Below, one piece after another: positions 8,989 through 18,024 of a stretch of DNA of 64,000 nt. The notes below the pieces were generated by a model. It saw nothing but the letters and a program-made list of their open reading frames with translations. It ran no database searches and had not been told where the DNA came from. This DNA comes from Paenibacillus pinistramenti. Lineage in GTDB: Bacteria; Bacillota; Bacilli; Paenibacillales; Paenibacillaceae. The position numbers were made by a program, and so were the translations under genes. The DNA lies in NCBI RefSeq assembly GCF_005869875.1, contig NZ_VAWG01000002.1, positions 372,001-436,000 of the forward strand, read 5' to 3'. How positions within the stretch are numbered: the stretch's first letter is position 1; each line of letters begins with the position of its first letter.

Positions 8989-10239
8989 TTAATGCTGGGT
9001 GCCCTGTCTGCGGCCACGCACCAGAATGATGCAGCTCAGAACAGCGAGCACCTCTGCCGAAAAAATCGTCAGCCCCATTGGCACGGCCGTTCCGCTGCCG
9101 CCAAGTCCTGTTAGAGGCGAAGCGAGGGCGCCGAGCACGAACTGGAGCAGTCCCAGCAGCGCCGACGCGCTGCCTGCGGCCGCTCCTGCATTTTGCAGAG
9201 CCAAAGAGGTCGAAGTCGTGCTGACAATACCGACGCTGGCCACCACCAGGAACAAGAAGCAGACCACGGCAATTAACCCGGCATCCAGCAGAATGGACAG
9301 CAGCAGACCGGCGCTGCCCGCTAAAGCAATGCCAAGTCCGGTCATAAACAGCTTCCGGGCATCTCTGTGCAGGGCGAGCCGGCCGGTCAGCTGCGAAGCG
9401 ACAATAATTCCAAGCCCGTTAAGGGCGAAGATCAGACTGTATCCCTGTGCCGATACCCCGTATAAATTTTGCAGCACAAAGGATGAGCCCGAAATGTAAG
9501 AGAACATCCCGGCTGAAACCAGCCCCATCGATAAGACGTATCCAAGGAACAGGCGGTCTGCTGCAAAAGCTCCGAACGTACGGAGCGTGCTTCCAAGCCC
9601 CCCGCTGTGCCGGCGCTCCTTCGGGAGCGTCTCCGGCAGTCCGAACAGAACCGCAAGCAGCAGAACTACTCCGAGGAAGAAGAGAAAGACGAATACGCCT
9701 TTCCAGGACATAAACCGCAGGAACTGCCCGCCGAGCACAGGAGCTATAATTGGAGCTGCTCCATTTATCAGCATCAGCTGAGAGAAGAACCGCGTCAGCT
9801 CCTTGCCGGAGAACAAGTCTCTTACGACCGCCCGGGAGATCACGATTCCAGCCGCCCCGGACAAGCCTTCAACAAACCGGAGCAGAATAAGCACAGTAAT
9901 GTTCGGACTGAACGCGCACAGCAGGGAAGACAAAGCGTAAATGATCATCGCCACGATCAACGGTTTCCGGCGGCCCATCCGGTCGCTGAGAGGGCCGGCC
10001 AGAAGCTGGCCGAGCGCAAGACCCAGCATGCAGAAGGTCAGGCTGAGCTGGATCGCCGACGTGCCCGTTTGAAGCTCTTCCGACATTTTTGGAAGTGCCG
10101 GAAGATACATGTCCAGTGAGAAAGGACCAATCGCGGACAGCATACCCAGCACAACAACAAACACGCTTCTCCGGGATTTGGAGAGGCTCACCGGCGGCGC
10201 AGACGGCTCTGGTGCTGCCTGAGAATTATGGACATTCAT
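8989..10239 (-). CDS. Bcr/CflA-family MFS drug exporter
   Basis: A 416-residue major facilitator with 12 hydrophobic segments. The motif A segment GPLSDRMGRRKPL after helix 2 and the FSLDMYLPALP sequence in helix 1 are characteristic of Bcr/CflA drug:proton antiporters (bicyclomycin, chloramphenicol and related compounds). The ATG at 10239 has AAGGAGGAG 6 nt upstream; the reading frame is open 40 codons further but has no ribosome site. It follows a GNAT gene on the same strand. The actual substrate cannot be inferred. Confidence 0.87.
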   Translation of the reverse strand: MNVHNSQAAPEPSAPPVSLSKSRRSVFVVVLGMLSAIGPFSLDMYLPALPKMSEELQTGTSAIQLSLTFCMLGLALGQLLAGPLSDRMGRRKPLIVAMIIYALSSLLCAFSPNITVLILLRFVEGLSGAAGIVISRAVVRDLFSGKELTRFFSQLMLINGAAPIIAPVLGGQFLRFMSWKGVFVFLFFLGVVLLLAVLFGLPETLPKERRHSGGLGSTLRTFGAFAADRLFLGYVLSMGLVSAGMFSYISGSSFVLQNLYGVSAQGYSLIFALNGLGIIVASQLTGRLALHRDARKLFMTGLGIALAGSAGLLLSILLDAGLIAVVCFLFLVVASVGIVSTTSTSLALQNAGAAAGSASALLGLLQFVLGALASPLTGLGGSGTAVPMGLTIFSAEVLAVLSCIILVRGRRQGTQH

Positions 10240-10298
10240 GACAAGCTCCTCCTTATGCAGCGAATTTAGATATGCAGCAAATTTAGGTATGCAGAAAT

Positions 10299-10715
10299 TT
10301 AGGTATCCTGCGAATACAGCAAAATCTGGTCCCTGCGCTTCCAGCCTGCTCTCGCCCAAAATTGTTTGCCGATTTCATTGTCTTTAATTACCATCAAGTG
10401 ACATTTCTCAATCCCCTGCTCTCTGAGCCCCGCCAGACTTAAAGAGACAAGCTGGCCCGCAAGGGATCTGCCCCGGTGGCTCTCCGCAACGGCTGCATGA
10501 TACAAGAAGCCTCTCCTTCCATCATGGCCGCACAGCACCGTGCCGACAATCTCCCCGCCGTATTTGCAGACATAGCTTAAACCTTCGTTGCGCCGGAGAT
10601 AGGCGGCAATGGCTTCCCGGGAATCGGCGGAGCTGAGGCCCATTCCCTCTGTATTTTGCCAAAGCCGGTATGCCCCGTCATAATCCTCCATCGTCATTTC
10701 TGATAAGGTATACAC
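10299..10715 (-). CDS. GNAT family N-acetyltransferase
   Basis: A 138-residue single-domain acetyltransferase. The acetyl-CoA binding segment is at ESHRGRSLAGQLV, followed by the later strand MVIKDNEIGKQFWARAGW, a standard GNAT ending. I prefer GTG 10715, which has AAGGAG with an 8-nt gap, over the GTG at 10724 that abuts the site. The acceptor is unknown. Short near-identical units (TTTAGGTATGCAG-like) lie between it and the exporter gene. Confidence 0.85.
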   Translation of the reverse strand: MYTLSEMTMEDYDGAYRLWQNTEGMGLSSADSREAIAAYLRRNEGLSYVCKYGGEIVGTVLCGHDGRRGFLYHAAVAESHRGRSLAGQLVSLSLAGLREQGIEKCHLMVIKDNEIGKQFWARAGWKRRDQILLYSQDT

Positions 10716-10934
10716 TTCGCTCACTCCTTCTTATGGAATTCCTCGGCAAAAAGAATAGTTCTTATTGTCGCATTCCCCGCTGAGCTTGTCTACAAGAACA
10801 GATTCAGCCGCCCGGCGAATAGCCCTGAAGGTTCTGCCTGTGTGCTGGTGCTGTTTTTGGTTATAATGATCTGGATAAAGCTTCCTTATAGAAAAAAATA
10901 ACCTGACTCTGCCGGAGAACTGGAGGTTCTATAT

Positions 10935-12284
10935 TTGAAACGGAGCATTGTAAAATCACATTCCAAAGTCTGCGGCCTGATTGCTGTTCTGGCCTTCTGC
11001 CTGACTGCAGCCGGCTGCGCGAATTCTGACGAAAGCGCGTCTTCCGCTTCGCAGGCGCCGCCTGCCTCGTCCTCTGCAGCCTCTGCCCCCTCCTCTTCCG
11101 CCGGGTCCGCTCCGGTGAATTCCGCTTCTTCGTCCGCTGCGGGGGCCGCTTCTCCAGCGCCTGCCTCAGAGGCGCCGCTTACGCCAGCTTCCGCCGATCC
11201 TGTCCAGGATATGCTGGACCGCATGACGCTTGACGAGAAGCTCGGGCAGCTGGTCATCGTCGGTCTCGACGGGACAAGCCTGCAGACAGAAACCCGCAAA
11301 ATGATTGAAGCCTATAAAGTAGGCGGCTTTATTCTGTACAAACCGAACATTACAAGCGCCGGGCAGACGCTTCAGCTCCTGAACCAGCTCAAGACAGCCA
11401 ACAGCTCCAATCCGGCTGCGCTTTGGCTCAGCACAGACCAGGAAGGCGGCCGGGTAAGCCGGATGCCCGAATCCTATCTCAAAATCCCGAAAGCCGCCGA
11501 GATCGGGAAGGAGGACAGCCCGTCCTATTCCCGGAGCGCAGGCCAGGCAATCGGGGAGCAGCTGAAGTCGCTCGGGTTTAATCTGGACTTTGCGCCCGTG
11601 ATGGACATCAACAGCAATCCGGATAATCCGGTGATTGGAGACCGGTCTTACGGGGCAGACGCCGAGACGGTGATCCGAAGCGGCTTGGCGGTCTTGAAGG
11701 GCCTTCAATCCGAGGGCATTGCCGGGGTTGTGAAGCATTTTCCAGGGCATGGTGACACGTCAGTCGATTCCCATCTGGAGCTCCCGGTGGTCGATAAAAC
11801 GTTGGAGCAGCTGCAAGCCTTCGAGCTTAAGCCGTTCAAATCTGCTGCAGAGCAAGGGACGGACATGATTATGGTCGGCCATCTGCTGGTTCCCGGTATT
11901 GATCCGGACCATCCTGCGTCATTATCGGAGAAAATGGTCTCCGGCCTATTGCGGGGCACATTAGGCTATGAAGGGGTTGTGATTACCGACGATCTGACCA
12001 TGGGCGGCATTGTCAAGCATTATCCGATCGGCCAGGCCGCTGTGCAGGCTATTCTCGCCGGAAGCGACATTGTGCTGGTCGGGCACGATACAGCCCGCGA
12101 AACCGAAGTCATCACGTCATTGAAAGAAGCAGCCGTGAAGGGTACACTGTCCGCCGACGCGATTGACAAGCATGTGTGCCGCATTTTGAAGCTGAAGCAG
12201 AAATACAGCCTGAGCGACAAGCCCCTCTCTGCCGTAAGCGTAAATACGGTGAATGCGAAGGTGAAGAAGCTGCTGGAACACTAA
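10935..12284 (+). CDS. nagZ: Lipoprotein beta-N-acetylhexosaminidase, GH3 family (NagZ-like)
   Basis: A 449-residue secreted glycosidase. Residues 1-28 are a lipoprotein signal with lipobox TAAGC, so Cys28 would be lipidated. A Ser/Ala/Pro-rich linker of about 60 residues follows and then the GH3 catalytic domain, with DQEGGRVSR, KHFPGHGDTSVDSH (the His/Asp dyad typical of NagZ) and VITDDLTMGGI holding the nucleophile Asp. It probably removes GlcNAc from muropeptides during wall recycling. Translation starts at TTG 10935, seven nt after GGAGG. A TATAAT at 10862-10867 is a plausible -10. Confidence 0.88.
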   Translation: MKRSIVKSHSKVCGLIAVLAFCLTAAGCANSDESASSASQAPPASSSAASAPSSSAGSAPVNSASSSAAGAASPAPASEAPLTPASADPVQDMLDRMTLDEKLGQLVIVGLDGTSLQTETRKMIEAYKVGGFILYKPNITSAGQTLQLLNQLKTANSSNPAALWLSTDQEGGRVSRMPESYLKIPKAAEIGKEDSPSYSRSAGQAIGEQLKSLGFNLDFAPVMDINSNPDNPVIGDRSYGADAETVIRSGLAVLKGLQSEGIAGVVKHFPGHGDTSVDSHLELPVVDKTLEQLQAFELKPFKSAAEQGTDMIMVGHLLVPGIDPDHPASLSEKMVSGLLRGTLGYEGVVITDDLTMGGIVKHYPIGQAAVQAILAGSDIVLVGHDTARETEVITSLKEAAVKGTLSADAIDKHVCRILKLKQKYSLSDKPLSAVSVNTVNAKVKKLLEH

Positions 12285-12331
12285 TATAAAAATAAACGTC
12301 CCCGCCCTCACCTTCCGGTGAGGCGGAGACG
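12285..12331 (-). terminator. Terminator of the RDD gene
   Basis: On the minus strand a stem of about 15 bp with a short GGAA loop ends in CGTTTATTTTTAT. The T-rich tail is on the minus strand, so it serves the RDD gene; the same hairpin may help to end the GH3 transcript. Confidence 0.75.
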
Positions 12332-12351
12332 CCCATCCGCATAAGCACCCG

Positions 12352-12753
12352 TCAATCGTACACGACCTGGGTGCCTGCAATGAAATCATGAATCGCCCTC
12401 TTGTCTTCTCTCATGCCAACCATGAATGCGCTGACGATGATGCCAATACCGAAGGTTATCGTGTAGACCAGTCCTGCTGCCAACGTCCTGAGCAGCATGT
12501 TAAGAATTCCCGGACTGCCGCCGTTCATTCTCCTAATCCGGATGCCCAGCATCCGCTTGCCGACGGTAAACCCGCCCCAGACAACCGGCACAATCAGCAT
12601 GTAGAGAAACGTGAGAGTGTCTGTAACGCTGGACCGGGAACCCCCAATCTCCCCGTAAATAATCAAGGATAAAATCATCCCCCCGATCCATAACAGCAGA
12701 CTGTCCACAATCGATGCCGCGAACCGAATCCAAAAGCCTGCGGGTTCCTTCAT
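12352..12753 (-). CDS. RDD family small membrane protein
   Basis: A 133-residue protein with three hydrophobic segments. The N-terminal GFWIRFAASIVDSLLL carries the Arg and Asp that define the RDD family, and TVGKRMLGIRI is its second conserved block. The family is of uncertain function; some members are proposed to be ion or solute transporters. The ATG at 12753 follows GGAGGAG at 5-nt spacing. The 12754-12982 interval upstream contains no further gene that I can see. Confidence 0.85.
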   Translation of the reverse strand: MKEPAGFWIRFAASIVDSLLLWIGGMILSLIIYGEIGGSRSSVTDTLTFLYMLIVPVVWGGFTVGKRMLGIRIRRMNGGSPGILNMLLRTLAAGLVYTITFGIGIIVSAFMVGMREDKRAIHDFIAGTQVVYD

Positions 12754-12982
12754 TCCATCTCCTCCTTCTGGCACGGCTCACTGCCGCTATTCCATTTTAT
12801 GTTATGATGCTGGCTGCAACAACGTCTTTGGCCCTGAAAACAAAGCAAAACGGACTTCCGGATGGTCCAATCAGCGCCTCCAAAAGTACACAAAAGTGGT
12901 ATGTACGCTTTGATAGGTTGATAGTAAACTGACTCTAAAATAACCGGGCGGAGAATCCGGACAGGATCGGAGGGAGTGGACT

Positions 12983-14059
12983 ATGGATCGGCTGGTAAGT
13001 GTCATCGTACCTGTGTACAATGTGGAGTCCTATTTGCGTAAATGCCTCGACTCCATCTGCGGGCAAACCTATTCACGGCTTGAAATCATTGTCGTCAACG
13101 ACGGAACCCGGGACGGAAGCCAGGCTATCATTGATGAATATGCACGCAATGACAAGCGCATCCGCCCGCTGATGAAGGCAAACGGCGGTCTTTCCTCTGC
13201 CCGCAATGCGGGGATGGATGCTGCAGAAGGCGACTATCTGGCCTTTATTGATTCGGATGACTGGATCGCACCTGACATGATTAAGCAGATGGTGCGCACG
13301 GCCGAAGCAGAGAACAGCGATGTCGTGGTCTGCAACTACGACAAAGTGTATGCCGATCATACGGAGCGGATGTATTTGAAGCTGCGGGAAGAAATTATAG
13401 ACGTGAAGAAACTCGGGATTGCCGAGTACATGTACCGCTGCCTCTTCACCTATGAGCATGGACATGAGGTCTGGAACAAATTGTACCGGCGTGAAGTGAT
13501 TGAACGAAACGGCATCCGGTTTGAACCGAACAAGGAAATCTTCTCTGAGGACCTGATGTTTAACTTATATGTCCTCTGCCATGCCGGACGGATCGCAGCC
13601 GTTAATCAGTCCTTCTATTATTACCTGCAGCGCGAAGGCTCCATTATGCAGATTCCGAATCCGGAGATGGGCGCGCGTTATGTGACGCTGGTCGAACGGT
13701 TTCGCGAGTACGCGGCGCGCCAGGGATTGGAGGCGCAGGTTGAACCAGTGCTGCCAGTCCTTTTATATGATCTGATCAACGCCTGTATCACCCAGATTTA
13801 TAAGTCCGGCGGCGGCAGCGACAGAATCAGCGAGGCGCTGCGGCTGACATCCGGCTCCCAGCCCCCGCGTTTTGCAGCCTATATGCGGAAGCTGGCCTTC
13901 AGCAAGTCCATTGCGCATTACAGAGCCAGAACCGGCGGCAGCTTGTCCAGCGAGCTGTTTGGCCGCTTCTTTGCCGTCTGCTGCATGCTCCGGCTGTGGG
14001 GACTATTCTCGGAACTTAAATACAAACGGCTTGCCGGCTCGGCCGCCGCAAGGCTTTAA
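12983..14059 (+). CDS. Glycosyltransferase family 2 (polysaccharide cluster, first gene)
   Basis: A 358-residue GT-A enzyme. The N-terminal VSVIVPVYNVESYLRKC strand, the nucleotide-binding VVNDGTRDGS and the metal-binding DSDDW motif are standard for GT2 inverting transferases, and the FSEDLMFNLY block supplies the ED catalytic pair. There is no membrane segment. GGAGG lies 9 nt before the ATG. It opens a four-gene plus-strand cluster with tight spacing. The donor and acceptor sugars are not deducible. Confidence 0.87.
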   Translation: MDRLVSVIVPVYNVESYLRKCLDSICGQTYSRLEIIVVNDGTRDGSQAIIDEYARNDKRIRPLMKANGGLSSARNAGMDAAEGDYLAFIDSDDWIAPDMIKQMVRTAEAENSDVVVCNYDKVYADHTERMYLKLREEIIDVKKLGIAEYMYRCLFTYEHGHEVWNKLYRREVIERNGIRFEPNKEIFSEDLMFNLYVLCHAGRIAAVNQSFYYYLQREGSIMQIPNPEMGARYVTLVERFREYAARQGLEAQVEPVLPVLLYDLINACITQIYKSGGGSDRISEALRLTSGSQPPRFAAYMRKLAFSKSIAHYRARTGGSLSSELFGRFFAVCCMLRLWGLFSELKYKRLAGSAAARL

Positions 14060-14075
14060 AGGAGGACCGCTCAGC

Positions 14076-15008
14076 ATGTTCGATGTATCGATCATTATTC
14101 CAACCCGAAACCGGGTGCCGGATCTCACCCGCTGCATCGAATCGATCGGCGCCCAGCAGGGGATCGAAGATACAAGACTTGAACTTATTATTGTCGATGA
14201 CGGGGACATCCCGGAGGAAGTGCTGGACTATTATTATGAAATTGCCGCTCAATTGGCACACACTGAACTCGTCTATTACAAGAAGACACGTCCGGGAGTC
14301 TGGCTCTCCCGCTACGAAGCCTTGACGCTCGCCCATCATGATATCGCGCTTTATTTTGACGATGATGCGGAGCTGGACGACCCCTTCTACATGCGCAAAC
14401 TCATTGACACCTACGAGCAGGATGAGAGCATCGTGGGGGTAGGCGGCATCGCTAAAGGCCTGCAGACCAGCACGCTTGGACGGCTGCTCGGGGTGCTGAC
14501 CTGCCAGATGTCCACATCGCCCGGGAAGCTCTCCCCAAGCAGTCTGGCCGGGTCGCTGCTGTACTGGAACGAGACGGACACGATGTTCGATACGGAAATT
14601 TTTCATGGCTGCAATATGTCGTTTAAGCGGGAAGCCCTGCGCGATATGCTCCCTTATCCGTGGATGACCAGCTATGCGGTAGGCGATGATCTGTATATGT
14701 GCGCTCTTGCCTCGAAATACGGCAGGCTGGTGATTAACCCCGAGCTGAAGATTCTGCACCACGAATCCCCCCGCTCTCGGGACGGAGCCGCCAAAGTGGC
14801 CATGGCTACCGCTATTAATCACTATTACCTGCTTAACATGAGAAAGTCAGGAGCCGGCGGATACCTGGCCTTAATGTGGACACTGCTTTATCTGACCGGT
14901 AAAGCAGCGCTGAAACGCAATCTGGGTGCTGCGCTCGGTTACATCAAGGGTATCGGTTTCGTGCTGAATCCGCTCAAGAACAAGTACCGGGAATTTTTGA
15001 CCGACTGA
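14076..15008 (+). CDS. Glycosyltransferase family 2 (polysaccharide cluster, second gene)
   Basis: A 310-residue GT2 enzyme starting at ATG 14076, eight nt after GGAGG and only 16 bp from the previous stop. It has VSIIIPTRNRVPDLTRC, a YFDDDAELDDP acidic motif in the DxD position and the YAVGDDLYMC catalytic segment. The C-terminal 60 residues carry a hydrophobic stretch that could associate with the membrane. The frame is open well upstream inside the previous gene, but only this start has a ribosome site. Confidence 0.86.
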   Translation: MFDVSIIIPTRNRVPDLTRCIESIGAQQGIEDTRLELIIVDDGDIPEEVLDYYYEIAAQLAHTELVYYKKTRPGVWLSRYEALTLAHHDIALYFDDDAELDDPFYMRKLIDTYEQDESIVGVGGIAKGLQTSTLGRLLGVLTCQMSTSPGKLSPSSLAGSLLYWNETDTMFDTEIFHGCNMSFKREALRDMLPYPWMTSYAVGDDLYMCALASKYGRLVINPELKILHHESPRSRDGAAKVAMATAINHYYLLNMRKSGAGGYLALMWTLLYLTGKAALKRNLGAALGYIKGIGFVLNPLKNKYREFLTD

Positions 15009-15054
15009 GCAGACGGATCTCAACCGACGTCCCTATAAAGGAGGTTCTTCCGCG

Positions 15055-16437
15055 ATGAATGCCATAGCGGCTGCCAAGCAAATGTTTGGCGGCAATAGTC
15101 TAGCGAAGACCATTATGCGTACCAGCTTTAACAATTTCTTCGTGCTAATTATTACAACGCTGACTTCGATATTAACGGCCCGCATGCTGGGAGCGGATGG
15201 CAAGGGCGAGCTGTCCGCCGTCCTGTTCTGGCCAGCCCTGCTGGGCAGCCTCATCGGCTTTGGGCTTCCTACCTCCCTCATTTACAATGTGAAAAATAAA
15301 ACAGGCAGCGTGCCCGAGCTCCTCTCCCTTGCCCTGCGCATCCAGCTACCCGTCTCTCTCCTGGCGGGAGCCGCTGCCTGGTTCTGCATGCCGCTCTGGC
15401 TGGCCAACTATGACGCTTCTGTCATTGCCGTCGCCCAGATCTATACACTGGCTGCCGTTCCGCTCGCCGTGCTGACCAATCTGTGCATCGCCCTGGCGCA
15501 AAGCCTCGACGGCTTTGGCGTGTACAATGGCATGCTGTTCTTTGTCCCGTTTGTCAACCTCTGCGTCCTTACGGTCATTTGGCAGCTGGGCCTGCTGGAC
15601 GTAGCAGGGGCTTCTGCCGTCAGCTTCGGCGCCGGCCTGATAACGCTTGTCTGGGCTGCCTTCCGCCTGCGAAAGCAGCTTCTTCTCAAAGACATCCGGT
15701 GGTCCGTCAGCCGAAGCAGCTACCGCCCTTTCTACAGCTACGGCGCGAGAGTTTACGGCATGGAGCTGATGGGAACGCTCAGCAGCCAGACGGACAAAAT
15801 CGTAATCGTTGCTCTTCTGTCCCCCGCCGATTTCGGCCTGTATTCCGTCGTCTATGCCCTCTCGCGGGTGTTTAACGTGGTGCAGAACGCCATAACGAAC
15901 GTCATTTTTCCTAAAGTGACGGGGATGGACAACGAGGTGATTATTGAAAAAATCGGCCGGGCCTTCCGGATTTCCATGCTCGGAATGGCGGTCATCATCG
16001 TACCGAGCCTGTTCATCGGGCATTTTATGCTCGGCCTGCTCTACGGCAGCACTTTTCTGGCCGGTTCCTCAACATTTTACCTGCTGTCGCTTGAATGCAT
16101 CATTGGCGGGGGGTCCTGGATACTGGCGTCCGCCTTTAACGCGCTGGGCCGGCCGGGGCTTGTGCTGGTGCGGCAGATTGCCGCTTACCTGGTTACGGCT
16201 GCCCTGTTCTTCGTCTTTACACCATGGCTGGGTCTGCCGGGCATTGCCCTGGCGCTGCTGTCAGGAGCGCTTGTGCGCCTTGCCGTATCGGTTCTGTCCT
16301 TCCCCGTCTTCTTCAAAGTTCCGCTCGGCCGCATCCTGTTTGATGCCAGCGACTTCAAGTTTGTCATGCAGATGATCAGGAAAGGCAGACGCAAACCAAC
16401 CAACGAGGAGGTTTTGGAATATGCATCCAATGGCTGA
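15055..16437 (+). CDS. Oligosaccharide flippase (Wzx-like, MOP superfamily)
   Basis: A 460-residue membrane protein with about 12-14 hydrophobic helices and the N-terminal SFNNFFVLIITTLTSILTAR plus LGADGKGEL that typify polysaccharide flippases. It would move the lipid-linked repeat unit assembled by the neighbouring transferases across the membrane. GGAGG stands 10 nt before the ATG. Its 3' end overlaps the next gene by 17 bp, indicating coupled translation. No polymerase gene is visible in the four-gene cluster. Confidence 0.87.
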   Translation: MNAIAAAKQMFGGNSLAKTIMRTSFNNFFVLIITTLTSILTARMLGADGKGELSAVLFWPALLGSLIGFGLPTSLIYNVKNKTGSVPELLSLALRIQLPVSLLAGAAAWFCMPLWLANYDASVIAVAQIYTLAAVPLAVLTNLCIALAQSLDGFGVYNGMLFFVPFVNLCVLTVIWQLGLLDVAGASAVSFGAGLITLVWAAFRLRKQLLLKDIRWSVSRSSYRPFYSYGARVYGMELMGTLSSQTDKIVIVALLSPADFGLYSVVYALSRVFNVVQNAITNVIFPKVTGMDNEVIIEKIGRAFRISMLGMAVIIVPSLFIGHFMLGLLYGSTFLAGSSTFYLLSLECIIGGGSWILASAFNALGRPGLVLVRQIAAYLVTAALFFVFTPWLGLPGIALALLSGALVRLAVSVLSFPVFFKVPLGRILFDASDFKFVMQMIRKGRRKPTNEEVLEYASNG

Positions 16438-17386
16438 ATTAAAGGAAAAGCTCCAAGGCATTCTGCAGGCTGTTCCTGCAGGCTCGGAGATCTATTATGT
16501 AGATTATCCTCTGTACAATAACGGCGGCGACATGCTGATCATGAAAGGCACGGAGAAATTTTTTAAAGACTATGGCATCCGCATTCTGGGGCGCTATAAC
16601 CTGTTTGATTTTCCAGATCAATTAAAGGCGGCTCCCGGCAGTATTTTCGTCCTGCAAGGAGGAGGCAACTTCGGGGATTTGTATGTCCACCATCAGGAAA
16701 TCCGCGAGCGGGTCGTTCAGCAGTTCCCGGATCACCGGATCGTGATCCTGCCGCAGACGATCTATTTCACCAGCGAGGAGAATTATGACAAATCGGCGGC
16801 CATTTTTAACGCGCACAGCGACCTGCATCTGTTTGTCCGCGATGAGCCCGGATATGAGCTGGCCAAGCGGAAATTTTACCGCAACCACGTTTACCTGTCC
16901 CCCGATATGGCCCATCAGCTTTGGCCTATTGTGTCCTCGCGCAAGGCCGAGAAGGACACTTTATTTTTCCTCCGCACGGATATCGAAGCCGGAGACGCTC
17001 AGCCGCATGCCGGCCAATTAGACCCGCGCGACTGCCGGGACTGGGATTCGCTGTTCACTCATGCCGAAAGCCGGGTAACGCACCACCTCAGCCGGGTGTG
17101 CCGGTTGGATAAGAAACTTGGCGGCTCTCTGCCGACCCGTTTGTTCTGGTACAAATATACCGATTACCTGATCGGCAAAGCGGTCAATCTGTTCGGCTCC
17201 TACCGCGAAGTGCATACCTCCCGCCTGCACGGTCATATCCTGGCCTGCCTGATGGACAAACCGCATGTGCTGCTCGACAACTCCTACGGCAAGAATTCGC
17301 TGTATTACCGCACCTGGACGCACAGCTTCGGCAACGCCAGGCTGGTGCAGGATGAGCCAATTACACCAATTCCGGTCGGCAGCTAG
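16421..17386 (+). CDS. Polysaccharide pyruvyl transferase family protein (EpsO/YvfF-like)
   Basis: A 321-residue soluble protein of the PS_pyruv_trans family, which adds a ketal-linked pyruvate to a sugar of the polymer. Typical landmarks are YPLYNNGGDMLIMKGTEKF, the Gly-rich VLQGGGNFGDLY loop, RIVILPQTIYF, and the late TSRLHGHILA motif with its conserved Arg and His. The ATG overlaps the flippase gene and has GGAGG 9 nt upstream. It closes the exopolysaccharide-type cluster. The 17387-17740 interval after it has only a repeat and a weak possible terminator ending in TTTTTG near 17465. Confidence 0.85.
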   Translation: MHPMAELKEKLQGILQAVPAGSEIYYVDYPLYNNGGDMLIMKGTEKFFKDYGIRILGRYNLFDFPDQLKAAPGSIFVLQGGGNFGDLYVHHQEIRERVVQQFPDHRIVILPQTIYFTSEENYDKSAAIFNAHSDLHLFVRDEPGYELAKRKFYRNHVYLSPDMAHQLWPIVSSRKAEKDTLFFLRTDIEAGDAQPHAGQLDPRDCRDWDSLFTHAESRVTHHLSRVCRLDKKLGGSLPTRLFWYKYTDYLIGKAVNLFGSYREVHTSRLHGHILACLMDKPHVLLDNSYGKNSLYYRTWTHSFGNARLVQDEPITPIPVGS

Positions 17387-17540
17387 GTGCCGGTCGGAGC
17401 AGTGCGCGCAGACAGCAGACTCTAAACAGCGGCCAATTCCGGGCAAGTGACGGTATCGGCTGCTTTTTGACTGTAGAAGCCGGATGCAAGCCGCGAGCGC
17501 CCCATTTTTCTGATTCGTGCTCCGGCTTGCGTCGTTGCCC

Positions 17541-17582
<42 letters not shown>

Positions 17583-17742
17583 TGCCCCTGTTCCTCTTCC
17601 TCATCCCCCCTCCTTGCCTCTCACCTTTTGCCCTCTCGCCCCCTAAGGCACGCAATTTCTCACCCGTCTTCCGTCCTATGTGTCATATTACCTTACACAG
17701 TTGAGTGATTTTTCAGTAAATTAGCTTTTTTCCGAAAATTGA

Positions 17743-17782
17743 TGTTAAAAATATTGACACAAAATTAAAACACCCGTATATT
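17743..17782 (+). promoter_or_regulatory. Nitrate operon promoter with GlnR/TnrA box over the -35
   Basis: TTGACA at 17754-17759 and TATATT at 17777-17782 are separated by 17 bp, a good sigma-A promoter with a start near 17789. A perfect TGTNAN7TNACA site (TGTTA, 7 nt, TGACA) occupies 17743-17759 and shares the -35. This is the GlnR/TnrA nitrogen-control consensus. Its position over the -35 suggests repression by GlnR when nitrogen is plentiful; that direction is inferred. Confidence 0.8.
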
Positions 17783-17827
17783 GTCATTAAAGATTTAAGC
17801 TGTCTTGCAAAGTTTGCGACGGTTCCC

Positions 17828-17907
17828 CTGTACAATGCTGTACGGCCTCGCAAGGATGGAGATTTACTAAAGTAAATAAGAAAAGCCAGTCACAATGACG
17901 TGTCTGG
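17828..17907 (+). promoter_or_regulatory. Putative ANTAR-type dual-hairpin antitermination element in the narK leader
   Basis: Two small hairpins have hexaloops beginning AATG. Hairpin 1 pairs CTGTAC (17828-17833) with GTACGG around AATGCT; it sits on an outer TTGCGA/TCGCAA helix. Hairpin 2 pairs CCAG-t-CAC (17886-17893) with GTG-t-CTGG around AATGAC. Both loops have A at position 1 and G at position 4, the pattern bound by ANTAR regulators such as EutV, NasR, AmiR and NasT. A strong terminator follows 13 nt later. The assignment rests on this pattern and on the nitrate genes downstream; no ANTAR gene lies in the window. Confidence 0.7.
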
Positions 17908-17920
17908 GTTTGGCAACGAA

Positions 17921-17973
17921 GCCGATGAATCAAATCCGTTACTAAACGGGTTAGATTGGTCGGCTTTTTTTAT
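17921..17973 (+). terminator. Leader terminator (attenuator) upstream of the nitrate operon
   Basis: A stem of about 20 bp with two mismatches, starting GCCGA and closing TCGGC, has an ACTA loop and seven T after it. It stands between the promoter and the NarK start, so transcripts must read through it for expression. It is the natural target of the antitermination element just upstream. Confidence 0.9.
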
Positions 17974-18024
17974 CGGTTGCAAAATGAACATCCCATTACA
18001 GAGAAAACAAGGAGGAGTTTGGAG

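Noticed and set aside
17701-17725. FNR-like box upstream of the nitrate promoter
   Set aside because: TTGAGTGATTTTTCAG only loosely resembles TTGAT-N4-ATCAA, while the nearby GlnR/TnrA site is an exact match.
17810-17973. Molybdenum cofactor or other known riboswitch before narK
   Set aside because: I could not match the conserved cores of the Moco, c-di-GMP, ZTP or guanidine classes; the paired A1/G4 hexaloops explain the structure better.
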